A stretch of DNA of 64,000 nt, from assembly GCA_943368475.1 (NCBI GenBank), contig CALRLF020000002.1, forward strand, positions 1 to 64,000, written 5' to 3'. Below are positions 1 to 9,100 of the stretch, piece after piece; positions within the stretch are counted from its first letter, which is position 1, and every line of letters begins with the position of its first letter. The notes beneath the pieces were generated by a model. That model saw nothing but the letters and a program-made list of their open reading frames with translations. It had not been told where the DNA came from and did no database searches. This DNA is from UBA1930 sp943368475 (GTDB lineage: Bacteria > Bacteroidota > Bacteroidia > Chitinophagales > Chitinophagaceae). Both the position numbers and the translations under genes were made by a program.

Positions 1-700
1 CATGATAAGGCAAATAGTTATTATTTTCTCTCAATAAACGAAGAATTTTGTCAGTTTCATCTTCTACTTTTTTGTAGCCCATTTTACCTAAAACCAAATC
101 AATTTTATTGTCTTCACGAATGTTTTTAATAAAACCCCTCATTCGGTCGCCAATTTTTAAATCTTGGAAAACCTGATTATCGTGTAATACACCTGTGTGT
201 AAATTATTAATAATGCACACATAGCCAATATCACTTTTTCTATATACAACTAAATCAACTTCTTCCATTTCCTTAACAGTCAAATCTTCATTACTTAAAT
301 GACGTTCAATTTTTTCTGTGCCAGCAATACGTCCTGTTTGTTCATCAATATAAATTTTAATTAAGTACCAGCCACCTGCATGCATACCCATGATTTGTTG
401 AGATTTAGCAACAAACAAATCTTTCATTAGGCCCATGTCTAAAAATGCACCAGCACCCATTAATCCAACACATTTTAATAGTACAATATCACCCACAACA
501 CCTTTTGGTCTTTCGGTGGTTGCAATAATTCTATTTTCTCCATCATGGTATAAAAACACTTCTAATTGGTCGCCAACTTTTGTTCCTCTTGGTACAAAAC
601 GTTTAGGCAATAAAATGCCATCTTCTCCATTATCTAAGTAAAAACCAAAATCAACCTTACGGCTTACAGTAAGTGTATTGTATTGTCCAATTTGTATCAT
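1..700 (-). CDS. CvfB/YitL-type S1 RNA-binding protein, C-terminal part beyond window edge
   Basis: Reading leftward from the ATG at 698-700 gives an open frame of 233 codons that runs off base 1 without a stop. The protein begins MIQIGQYNTLTVSRKV and contains three successive S1-like beta-barrel stretches with the signatures GFYLDNGEDGILLP, GAFLDMGLMKDLFV and GYVCIINNLHTGVLH. Tandem S1 modules of this kind characterise the CvfB (YitL) family, which ends in a winged-helix domain; that part would lie outside the window. The family is cytoplasmic and binds RNA, and in staphylococci it affects virulence gene expression. The role here is unknown. It is transcribed divergently from the gene at 790. 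The family call rests on the domain pattern and is fairly firm. Confidence 0.8.
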   Translation of the reverse strand, partial: MIQIGQYNTLTVSRKVDFGFYLDNGEDGILLPKRFVPRGTKVGDQLEVFLYHDGENRIIATTERPKGVVGDIVLLKCVGLMGAGAFLDMGLMKDLFVAKSQQIMGMHAGGWYLIKIYIDEQTGRIAGTEKIERHLSNEDLTVKEMEEVDLVVYRKSDIGYVCIINNLHTGVLHDNQVFQDLKIGDRMRGFIKNIREDNKIDLVLGKMGYKKVEDETDKILRLLRENNNYLPYH

Positions 701-789
701 GAGCTTCAAATAATTGTTGCTAAGTTAGGCATTCTGCTTTTGTACAAACTTTCACCTACTTTTATAATGGATATATAATCAAAATTGAA

Positions 790-1167
790 ATGAAAGACTT
801 TAAGAAATATTACATCATAAATGAAGAACCTGAAATTATTTATCAGGCATTAACCAACCCTGCAACCATTAAATTGTGGACAGGTGAAGAAGCAGAAATG
901 AGTACGGAACTCGGTTCTGAATTTTCATTATGGGAAGGCAGTATTGTTGGCAAGAATTTAGAGTTTGAAGAAGGTAAAAAGATTGTACAGCAATGGTATT
1001 TTGAAGGGCAGGATGAGCCTTCAATTGTAACTATAAAACTGCATAAGCATAAAGATGGAACGTCAGTAGAGTTACGTCATGTCAATATTCCAGATGAAGC
1101 TTATGATGATATTTCTGAAGGTTGGACAGATTCTTATTTTCGTTCTTTAAGTGAATTTTACGAGTAA
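790..1167 (+). CDS. START-like / SRPBCC (AHSA1-type) domain protein
   Basis: A 125-residue single-domain protein. The opening YYIINEEPEIIYQALTNP, followed by a Trp-containing turn (KLWTGEEAEM), a LWEGSIVGKNLEFE strand pair, an IVQQWYFEG strand and a long C-terminal helix (EGWTDSYFRSLSEFYE), follow the helix-grip fold of the AHSA1 branch of the SRPBCC superfamily. Such proteins bind hydrophobic ligands or act as Hsp90-activator relatives; the ligand cannot be read from sequence. No signal peptide, so probably cytoplasmic. The stop codon overlaps the start of the next gene (TAATG at 1165-1169), which suggests translational coupling. Confidence 0.8.
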   Translation: MKDFKKYYIINEEPEIIYQALTNPATIKLWTGEEAEMSTELGSEFSLWEGSIVGKNLEFEEGKKIVQQWYFEGQDEPSIVTIKLHKHKDGTSVELRHVNIPDEAYDDISEGWTDSYFRSLSEFYE

Positions 1168-1640
1168 TGAAAGTTGCATCAATACAGGAAGTAAAAAGAG
1201 AATTGGCAGAATTGAATAAAGCAGAATTACTCGATTTGTGTTTGCGTTTAGCCAAGTACAAAAAAGACAATAAAGAGTTATTGGGTTTCATTTTATTCAA
1301 TGCTCATGACATCGATGGTTACATTGAGCAAGTAAATGAAACAATACTAGAAATGTTTAAGGATGTGAACAGCAGCCATGTTTTCTTTGCAAAGAAAACT
1401 TTGCGTAAAATATTACGCTTTGCCAATAAACATATCAAGTATGCAGCCAACAAGCAAGTTGAAGTTGAGGTATTGATGTACTACTGTAAACAGTTTAAAA
1501 AGCAAGGCAGCTATGTGTTTAAGAGTACAGCCTTGGCTAATTTATATGCTGCACAATTGAAAAAAGTGAGTAAAGCAATTGATGGTTTGCACGAAGACTT
1601 ACAATTTGAGTATATAAGGACACTTGAAATGTTGAAATAA
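1167..1640 (+). CDS. Conserved hypothetical helical protein
   Basis: A 157-residue protein predicted to be almost entirely alpha-helical and lysine-rich, with no signal peptide, membrane segment or metal motif. It starts with the ATG inside the TAATG overlap with the START-like gene and ends 7 nt before the GH125 gene, so the three genes probably form one transcript. The pattern of a short N-terminal helix (IQEVKRELAELNKAELLDLC) followed by several amphipathic helices gives no recognised function. I do not recognise an enzyme family. That it is a real gene is supported by its tight spacing and by codon use like its neighbours. Confidence 0.65.
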   Translation: MKVASIQEVKRELAELNKAELLDLCLRLAKYKKDNKELLGFILFNAHDIDGYIEQVNETILEMFKDVNSSHVFFAKKTLRKILRFANKHIKYAANKQVEVEVLMYYCKQFKKQGSYVFKSTALANLYAAQLKKVSKAIDGLHEDLQFEYIRTLEMLK

Positions 1641-1647
1641 TTTATTT

Positions 1648-3093
1648 ATGAATAGAAAAGATTTTATACAACAATCAACCTTTGCAACAGCAGGCATACT
1701 ATTCAGCAAAACTTCTTTAGCCAATATTCAAACAGCTTTTCCTGTTGTTCGTATTGCAGAAGCAAAACGTAAGTTTAAAAGTAAAGCAGTTGAACGTGTT
1801 ATTGCTGAAGTTAAAAGCAAGATTGACAATAAAGAAATAGCATGGATGTTTGAGAACTGTTTCCCCAATACATTAGATACAACAGTAGATTTTGAAATGA
1901 TTGATGGTAAACCAGATACTTATGTAATTACTGGAGATATTGATGCCATGTGGCTGCGAGATTCATCTGCTCAGGTCTGGCCTTACCTGCCTTTGTGTAA
2001 AGAAGATAAAGAATTACAACAGTTAATTAAAGGTGTTATTAACCGTCAAGTAAAATGTATTTTATTAGATCCTTATGCCAATGCATTTTATAAAGACACT
2101 ACAAAAATCAGTGAATGGAAAAGTGATTTAACCGAAATGAAGCCGGGCATTCATGAGCGTAAATGGGAGATTGATAGTTTGTGTTATCCCATACGTTTAA
2201 GTTATGGTTATTGGAAAGAAACGGGGGATGCTTCTGTGTTTGATGAGCAATGGGTAAAAGCAATGAAGCTGATTGTGCAAACATTTAAAGAGCAGCAAAG
2301 ATTCGATGGTAAAGGCCCTTATCATTTTCAACGAACAACAGCATGGGCAACAGATGGTGTGCCATTGGGTGGTTATGGTTATCCTGCAAAACCTAATGGT
2401 ATGATTTGTTCCATGTTCAGGCCAAGTGATGACGCAACTGTTTTTCCATATTTAATACCGAGTAATTTTTTTGCATTAAACAGTTTAGAAAAGTTAGAAC
2501 AAATTCTAATTAGGGAAAATAACGATTGGTTCATGCTTATGGATAATAAATCATTGATTACTGATTTATTAAAACTATCTAAAGACATTAGAGGCATATT
2601 ATGGAATTTCCCAAGTCCTACAATTGCAAATTTTGAAAATAAAAAGGTTTTTGCTTTTGAAATAAATGGTTTTGGAAGCTATCATTTAATGGATGATGCT
2701 AATATCCCTTCTCTCTTATCATTACCTTATTTAGATGTATTCATGAATAATGACGAGACTTATTTGGCAACAAGAAAATTCTGTTTGTCAGAATCTAACC
2801 CCTTTTTCTTCAAAGGCAAAGCAGCAGAAGGCATTGGTGGTCCTCATTGTGGCATGGATATGATTTGGCCAATGAGTATTATTATGAGAGGCTTAACTAG
2901 CAATGATGATAAAGAAATAAAACTGTGTTTAGATATGTTGCAACGTACACATGCAGGTACAGGTTTTATGCATGAGAGTTTTCATAAGGATGATGCAACC
3001 AATTATACACGAAAATGGTTTGCCTGGGCCAATACTTTATTTGGAGAATTTGTTTGGAAAGTTTACAGAGAAAGACCATATTTATTGAATTAG
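1648..3093 (+). CDS. GH125 family alpha-mannosidase (metal-independent exo-1,6-mannosidase type)
   Basis: A 481-residue protein with an N-terminal export-like segment (MNRKDFIQQSTFATAGILFS; RK rather than a full twin arginine) that resembles a degenerate Tat signal. The block IDAMWLRDSSAQVWPYLPL (M101 to about L114), the ATDGVPLGGYGYP segment, GGPHCGMDMIWPMSIIMRGL and the C-terminal HESFHKDDATNYTRKWFAWA are hallmarks of glycoside hydrolase family 125. Members are inverting, metal-independent exo-alpha-1,6-mannosidases acting on N-glycan or mannan fragments. The substrate here is inferred from the family. Length is normal. A GH92 mannosidase lies at 48329, so the cell may degrade mannose-containing glycans, but the two genes are not linked in an operon. 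Confidence 0.9.
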   Translation: MNRKDFIQQSTFATAGILFSKTSLANIQTAFPVVRIAEAKRKFKSKAVERVIAEVKSKIDNKEIAWMFENCFPNTLDTTVDFEMIDGKPDTYVITGDIDAMWLRDSSAQVWPYLPLCKEDKELQQLIKGVINRQVKCILLDPYANAFYKDTTKISEWKSDLTEMKPGIHERKWEIDSLCYPIRLSYGYWKETGDASVFDEQWVKAMKLIVQTFKEQQRFDGKGPYHFQRTTAWATDGVPLGGYGYPAKPNGMICSMFRPSDDATVFPYLIPSNFFALNSLEKLEQILIRENNDWFMLMDNKSLITDLLKLSKDIRGILWNFPSPTIANFENKKVFAFEINGFGSYHLMDDANIPSLLSLPYLDVFMNNDETYLATRKFCLSESNPFFFKGKAAEGIGGPHCGMDMIWPMSIIMRGLTSNDDKEIKLCLDMLQRTHAGTGFMHESFHKDDATNYTRKWFAWANTLFGEFVWKVYRERPYLLN

Positions 3094-3195
3094 GAGAAAA
3101 AGTAAAAGGTGGAAGGAGAAAGGCTGAAGGAAAATGGAAATGATTTTATGATTGGGTATATAATGGGAAATTAGAAATTAAAAATTAGAAATTTG
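3094..3195. repeat. Low-complexity intergenic repeat tract
   Basis: The gap between the GH125 and SGNH genes is purine-rich (repeats of the type GGAGAAAGG around 3111-3125) and ends in near-tandem copies of AAATTAGAAATT (about 3170-3193). It looks like a decayed intergenic repeat. No gene, promoter or terminator is evident in it. Confidence 0.4.
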
Positions 3196-3201
3196 ATTGC
3201 C

Positions 3202-3885
3202 ATGACTACAAAAATTGTTTTAGTTGTTTTGTTTGTTACAAGTATGCTTTTAATGGCTTATACAAGAGCAGGAAAGAAAAAAAGAATTGTTTTTTTCGGA
3301 GATTCTATTACAGAACAAGGTGCAAAGTCTGGAGGCTATATTGGCAAAATAGACTCAATCATTAAACAAGAAAATTTGGATACTCAATACGAACTGGTTG
3401 GTGCAGGAATAAGTGGAAATAAAGTATATGATTTGTATTTACGCATGGAAGAAGATGTGTTGAGCAAAGCCCCAGATGTAACTGTAATATATATTGGCGT
3501 AAATGATGTATGGCATAAAATGGGTAGAGGTACTGGAACAGATGAAGACAAATTCGAAAAATTTTATAGAGCCATCATTCGTAAGCTTCAATACAGTGCC
3601 AGTAAAATTGTTGTATGTACACCGGCAGTTATTGGTGAAAGAAAAGATTATACCAATCAACAAGATGGTGATTTGAATAGATATAGCAATGTAATTCGTA
3701 AGTTGGCAAAAGAATTTGATTTGCCGATTGTTGATTTACGTCAGCTCTTTGTAGATTATAATATTGCCAATAATCCTGAAAGTAAGGATAGGGGCATTTT
3801 AACTACAGATGGTGTTCACTTAAATCCAAATGGCAATGTATTTGTAGCAAATGCCATGTGGAGTGTGATAAAGGGTGTGAAGTAG
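3202..3885 (+). CDS. SGNH/GDSL-type hydrolase (lipase or acetylesterase-like)
   Basis: The ATG at 3202 is preferred over an in-frame TTG at 3193 because it directly precedes a hydrophobic export segment (MTTKIVLVVLFVTSMLLMAY). The 227-residue product has all SGNH blocks: block I FFGDSITEQG with nucleophile Ser35, a Gly in GAGISGNKV, block III GVND with Asn101, and block V DGVHLNPNG with Asp203 and His206. The family hydrolyses ester bonds in lipids or acetylated carbohydrates. The protein is probably periplasmic or membrane-anchored. It follows the mannosidase gene by about 110 bp, so a role in glycan deacetylation is possible but unproven. Confidence 0.88.
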   Translation: MTTKIVLVVLFVTSMLLMAYTRAGKKKRIVFFGDSITEQGAKSGGYIGKIDSIIKQENLDTQYELVGAGISGNKVYDLYLRMEEDVLSKAPDVTVIYIGVNDVWHKMGRGTGTDEDKFEKFYRAIIRKLQYSASKIVVCTPAVIGERKDYTNQQDGDLNRYSNVIRKLAKEFDLPIVDLRQLFVDYNIANNPESKDRGILTTDGVHLNPNGNVFVANAMWSVIKGVK

Positions 3886-3888
3886 TTT

Positions 3889-3916
3889 TGCCACTGAAGT
3901 ACTGAAACACAGAGTT
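3889..3916. repeat. Fragment of a CACTGA/CACAGAG-type intergenic repeat
   Basis: Between the convergent SGNH and alpha/beta hydrolase genes lies CCACTGAAGTACTGAAACAC followed by AGAG, a short tandem-like repeat resembling the CACATAG/CACAGAG element upstream of purL at 22801. No strong terminator is seen here. It is probably a repeat remnant. Confidence 0.3.
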
Positions 3917-4555
3917 TTAGATTAATTGTTTTAAAAGATTTGAAATTTCATTGGCTTTATCCATAATCATTAAATGTTCTCCATCTTTAATTGTATAATC
4001 TGCTTTAACAGAACGATAAGGCAGTAGCTTGTCTGCTGTTCCATGAATGTGAATCAGGTTTTTAGGCACAATCTCATTCTGCCAACGCATAATTGCACTA
4101 ATTGCCCATTTTGTAAATACAGGATCGGTTTCTTCTACAATTTGTTTTTGAATAGCTCTTTGTTCAAGGCCTTTTGATCCTAAAACCCAAGCAGAAATGC
4201 TACTGGTCTTTTTCATGTTTTTATTGGGCAGCCATTGATATATTGGAAAATATTTTCCAATCTTTAAAAACTTAGGAAACTCTGTATAAACTTTATTGCT
4301 TGAAATTATGATAACCTTAAATTTATGATTACGCTTTGCAATTTCTGTAGCCAGCATTCCCCCGAAAGATAAACCAACAATTATTGCATTAGGCTCTTTT
4401 ATTTGTGCAGAAAGCCTTACTGCATAATGTTCAAGTGTTTCTTTTCGATGTGGTTCAATCCAATGTATAAAAATTGGATTGCAAAATGATAGGTCAAGAA
4501 AGCTAAATGCTTTTTCATTTGCTCCTAAACCTGATATGAAGTAAACATTTTGCAT
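3917..4555 (-). CDS. Alpha/beta hydrolase family protein
   Basis: The 212-residue product starts at MQNVYFISGLGANEKAF (ATG at 4555). A longer frame starting at 4582 would place its start codon inside the right arm of the tyrS terminator hairpin, so the shorter form is chosen. The nucleophile elbow is VGLSFGG with Ser63. A late Asp (HGTADKLLPY) and His (KDGEHLMIMDKA) complete a plausible catalytic triad. It has no signal peptide and is probably cytoplasmic. The substrate is unknown. It is transcribed in the same direction as tyrS but separated from it by a terminator. Confidence 0.8.
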   Translation of the reverse strand: MQNVYFISGLGANEKAFSFLDLSFCNPIFIHWIEPHRKETLEHYAVRLSAQIKEPNAIIVGLSFGGMLATEIAKRNHKFKVIIISSNKVYTEFPKFLKIGKYFPIYQWLPNKNMKKTSSISAWVLGSKGLEQRAIQKQIVEETDPVFTKWAISAIMRWQNEIVPKNLIHIHGTADKLLPYRSVKADYTIKDGEHLMIMDKANEISNLLKQLI

Positions 4556-4571
4556 ATAGTGTTTTCTAATA

Positions 4572-4605
4572 AAAACTGCCACATTTTAGAAGATGTGGCA
4601 GTTTT
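4572..4605 (-). terminator. Rho-independent terminator of tyrS
   Basis: A perfect 13-bp stem (AAAACTGCCACAT at 4572-4584 and ATGTGGCAGTTTT at 4593-4605) with an 8-nt loop, followed on the minus strand by a T-rich run. It sits 3 bp after the tyrS stop codon. Confidence 0.88.
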
Positions 4606-4607
4606 AT

Positions 4608-5882
4608 TTAGCAAATAATCAAGTAATAATTCTTTTTCCCTTTTTGTGCTAAAATATATTTATCATGAAGCAGCAAAGACTTGTCAATACTGAATTGTAA
4701 GCCATCTACTTTTTTTCTATTTATCGAAATGCCACCTCCTTGTACCATTTTTTTTGCTTCCCCTTTACTTGGAAAAATATTGGTTTCTGCTAAGAAAGAA
4801 ACAATGTCGATACCTACTTCAATTTTACTTCTATCGAAACTAATTTTTTGCACACCATCCATATTTTCCAAATCATCTACACTTAAACTTTCTGCTGGTG
4901 CATTGGCATTGGCAAACAGTTTTTCGGTTGTTTCAATGGCTTTATTGTATTCATCTTCGCCATGTACAAAAACAGTTACTTCCTTAGCCAAAGTTTTTTG
5001 TAAAGTTCTTGCACTAGGATTTACGTCATGTTCAGTAATTAAATTCTTAATGGTTGGTTCATCTAAAAAGGTAAAAATTTTAATCCATTTTGCTGCATCT
5101 GCATCAGTAGCATTTAGCCAAAACTGATAAAATTGAAATGGTGTTGTTCTATTGGCATCTAACCAAATATTACCACTTTCTGTTTTGCCAAACTTGCCTC
5201 CATCGGCTTTTGTAATTAACGGGCAAGTAAATACAAAAGCTTCTCCACCACTTTTTCTTCTGATTAATTCTGTACCTGTAGTCATATTTCCCCATTGGTC
5301 ACTTCCTCCAAATTGTAGTTTACAATTTAGGTTATTGTATAACCAATAAAAATCGTATCCCTGCATCAATTGGTAAGCAAATTCTGTGTAACTAATGCCT
5401 GTATCTCCTTCAATTCTTTTCTTCACACTGTCTTTCGCCATCATATAATTTACAGTAATGTGCTTTCCTGTATCCCTCAAAAAATCAATAAACGAAATTG
5501 TTTTAAACCAATCGTAGTTATTGGTCATTAAAGCAGCATTTGCTTTTGATGCATCAAAATCTAAAAAACGTTCTAACTGACCTTTAATTCCTGCTACATT
5601 TTTTGCCAATGTTGCTTCATCCAATAAATTTCGTTCAGCACTTTTTCCACTTGGGTCGCCCACCATTCCAGTTGCACCACCTACCAATGCCACAGGTTTA
5701 TGTCCAGCTTTTTGCATGTGAACCAACAAAAGAATGGGTACTAAACTGCCAATATGTAAGCTATCTGCTGTTGGGTCAAAGCCAACATAGCCTGTGGTCA
5801 TTTCTTTCAATAATTGTTCTTCTGTACCAGGCATAATGTCGGCAATCATGCCTCTCCAACGTAATTCTGCAACTAAATTCAT
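4608..5882 (-). CDS. tyrS: Tyrosyl-tRNA synthetase
   Basis: A class I aminoacyl-tRNA synthetase of 424 residues, starting MNLVAELRWRGMIADIMPG (ATG at 5882). The frame continues upstream to 6002, but that extension lacks family similarity. The Rossmann-fold signature is DPTADSLHIGSLVP (HIGS variant of HIGH), the tyrosine pocket region is YQLMQGYDFYWL and GGSDQWGN, and the KMSKS-like loop is KFGKTESGN. An S4 RNA-binding domain lies at the C-terminus (FPSKGEAKKMVQGGGISINR). It charges tRNA-Tyr in the cytoplasm. Length and motifs are normal for the bacterial TyrRS family. Confidence 0.97.
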   Translation of the reverse strand: MNLVAELRWRGMIADIMPGTEEQLLKEMTTGYVGFDPTADSLHIGSLVPILLLVHMQKAGHKPVALVGGATGMVGDPSGKSAERNLLDEATLAKNVAGIKGQLERFLDFDASKANAALMTNNYDWFKTISFIDFLRDTGKHITVNYMMAKDSVKKRIEGDTGISYTEFAYQLMQGYDFYWLYNNLNCKLQFGGSDQWGNMTTGTELIRRKSGGEAFVFTCPLITKADGGKFGKTESGNIWLDANRTTPFQFYQFWLNATDADAAKWIKIFTFLDEPTIKNLITEHDVNPSARTLQKTLAKEVTVFVHGEDEYNKAIETTEKLFANANAPAESLSVDDLENMDGVQKISFDRSKIEVGIDIVSFLAETNIFPSKGEAKKMVQGGGISINRKKVDGLQFSIDKSLLLHDKYILAQKGKKNYYLIIC

Positions 5883-6132
5883 GGCTTTAAAACTGTTTGT
5901 GGCAAATGTAAAGGATAAGTTGTGGAAGTTTTTTCTGAAAAATGAGTAAAAAAGGTAATTTCTGTAGCTTTTTTTCGTTTTTAGAAAGGCATTTTGTGGC
6001 ATTATGGGCTTTTTAGTAGAAATTTGTTTATAGGGCAGCTAAATCAACAATTTAGTAGTCTTTTATAAATAAAAAAATCATCCCATATAACCCTTTGCAA
6101 CTTATCTGATGGTTCAAAAAAGTAAACAATTT

Positions 6133-9100
6133 ATGAAGAAGTTGATTTTATTGTTATTGGTGATTGGAACTTTTAAAAATGTAACTGCACAGCTGTACAG
6201 AAACGAATGGATTGATTATAACAAAAACTATTACAAGTTTAAGGTGAATTTTGGGAACGATCCAGTAACCCTTCAGCCAATTAAAAAGAAACTGGTTAGA
6301 CTTACTCAGCCCAATTTACTTGCAAATGGATTAGGAACTATTTCAGCCGATCATTTTCAATTGTTTAGAAATGGAGTAGAAGTGCCTATTTATACTTCTG
6401 TAGCAACTGGTACTTTTGGCACTAATGATTACATTGAATTTTGGGGTGAAGTGAATGATGGTAAGTTGGATGCCGATTTATACAGAACCCCAGATAATCA
6501 ACTATCTGATATTTGGAGCTTGCAGGAAGATGCAGGCACTTATTTCTTAACTGTAAATACAGTGGGTGGTAATAAACGATTAACTACCACTGTTAACGAT
6601 GTTGCAAATACAACATTAGAACCTACAGTATATTTTATGAATACAGTTGCTTATACGCAAAGGCAACGTAGGAATGAAGGGTTCGCCGCACAAGCTGCTT
6701 TGCCTTTATATTCATCTTCTTACGATAGAGGAGAAGGTTTTACAACACGACCAATAAGACCAATAGGCAGTGATTGTGGTCAGGTTTCGTTTACAATTAC
6801 TTTTAATAATTTAAAACCATACTTGGCAGGTCCTAGTATGATTTTACGAGTAAATGCAGTAGGTAATGCCAATAACGCACGTACAGTTTTAGTAAGGTTG
6901 AATGGCGATACGGTAAGTAATTTTCAAATGGATTATTTCTACGACGCAAAAATTGAAGAGTATGGTATTCCTGTAAATAAAATTGCCAGTGGCACTGCGT
7001 CATTGGTACATATTAATCAAAGTCCAGTAAGCTGCGACGAATTTAGATTGGCTAAAGATGAGCTTGTTTATCCAAGAAGTTTAGATGGAAACAACCAAAC
7101 AAGTTTAGCGTTAAAATTACCAGCAAGTGGCGTAGGGCATTATTTAAAGTTCTACAATTTTAATAAAGGTGGAACATTGCCTGTGTTATATGATTTAACC
7201 AATGGCAAAAGATATTTGGGCGATACAACCATTACAGATACGATAAGATTTGTAACAGAGGCTTCATTTACAGCAAGTGATTTGGTATTGGTGCAAAGTA
7301 GTTTAAGTGAAGCATTATCTATAACTACATTAACACAAAAAACTTTTGTCAATTATAGTTTGGCTGCAAATCAAGGAGATTATCTAATTGTTTCTAATCC
7401 CTTGATTTATGGAAGTGGGGGGAATAATTATGTAGAACAATACAAACAGTATAGAACTAGTCTTTCTGGTGGAGGGTTTAATGCAAAAGTGGTAGATATT
7501 AATGACATCACAGATCAGTTTGCCTATGGTGTAAATAAACATCCACTTTCTATCAGAAATTTTTTGCGATATGCTAGAGCTAATTTTGCCAATGCACCTA
7601 AATTTATTTTTATTATTGGCAAAGGATTAAACTACTTAGAGTTTAAAAGTAATGAAGGTGCTGCTGATATTGAATACCAAAACTTGGTACCAACTTGGGG
7701 GCATCCAGCATCAGATAATTTATTGGCTGCTGAATCAAATAATAGTGCTGTTCCTGCAACGGCAATAGGCAGGTTAAGTGCAATCTCTGCAGAAGAAGTT
7801 GGTGACTATTTATTGAAAGTAAAACAGTACGATTCTTTACAAAACAGTCCAATAAATACTGTTGAAAGTAAAGCATGGATGAAAAATGTTTTGCAAGTTG
7901 TTGGAGCAAACGATCGTTCTATTGGTTTGCAACTGGATAATTATATGAATAAGTACAAACGCATTATTCAAGATACTTCTGTGGGTGCATTTGCAAAAAA
8001 TTATGATAAAATTGCCGATCCTTCGGCTTACACACAATCTTTAAAAGATTTTAAAAATACCATTGAAACCGGGGCTTCTTTGATCACTTATTTTGGTCAC
8101 TCATCGGCAACAAATTTGGACTTTAATTTGAATAATCCAGATGCTTACAATAACCAATTTAAATATCCTTTATTTATAGTAAATGGTTGTGATGCTGGTA
8201 ATATGTTCATGTACGAAAGCCAGCGATTGAGTTTAAAAACAACAATTTCAGAAAAATTTGTATTGGCTCCACAACGTGGAGCGATAGGCTATTTATCTAC
8301 TACCAATTATGGTGTGGTAAATTACTTAGACACATTTACAACTAAGTTTTATCGTTCAATGAGCACCACAGAATACAACAAGTCGTTTGGCGAAGTTGTA
8401 CAATCTGGTATTAATAATGTTTTATTGGCAACCGGTTCAAACGATTTTTTTGCTAGATTTCATTCGGAGCAATTTACTTTTCATGGGGATCCTGCTATTA
8501 AATTAAATGGTTACAACCAGCCCGATTTTGTTATAGAAGCTGCACAAATTTCAGTTAGTCCATCTTTTGTTTCTGTAGCTAATGATTCTTTTTATGTAAA
8601 AGTTAAATTATACAATATTGGAAAAAAGGTTAATGATTCTATAAGTTTTAGATTAACTCGTCAGTTTCCTTCAGGTAATACAGTAACAGTATTTACAAAA
8701 AATATTGCAGCATTAGCAGCGGTAGATTCTTTAACTATTGCATTGCCTATTGTTGCTAATAGAGATAGAGGCGATAATATTATTACTGCTTCAATTGATT
8801 ATACAGGCAGTATTGCCGAAATCAGTGAAACGAATAATACTGCAACTGTTACTGTGAATGTTAGGGAAGAAGAATTAATTCCAATTTATCCTTACAATTA
8901 TGCGATTGTAAATAATGCAACATTCAAATTTGCTGCATCAACTGCAAACCCATTTGCGTTATCTAAAACTTACATCATTGAAGTAGATACAACAGCATTT
9001 TTTAATTCTCCTCTAAAATATACTCAAACTAAAACAATAGTTGGTGGTGTTGTAGAGTTTGACAATGGTTTAAGTTTACAAAGCAATACCACTTATTATT

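Noticed and set aside
4556..4582. Earlier start of the alpha/beta hydrolase
   Set aside because: The codon lies inside the tyrS terminator hairpin, and the first nine residues do not resemble the family.
5883..6002. N-terminal extension of tyrS by 40 residues
   Set aside because: The extension is lysine- and phenylalanine-rich with no family similarity; MNLVAELRWRG at 5882 is the usual TyrRS start.
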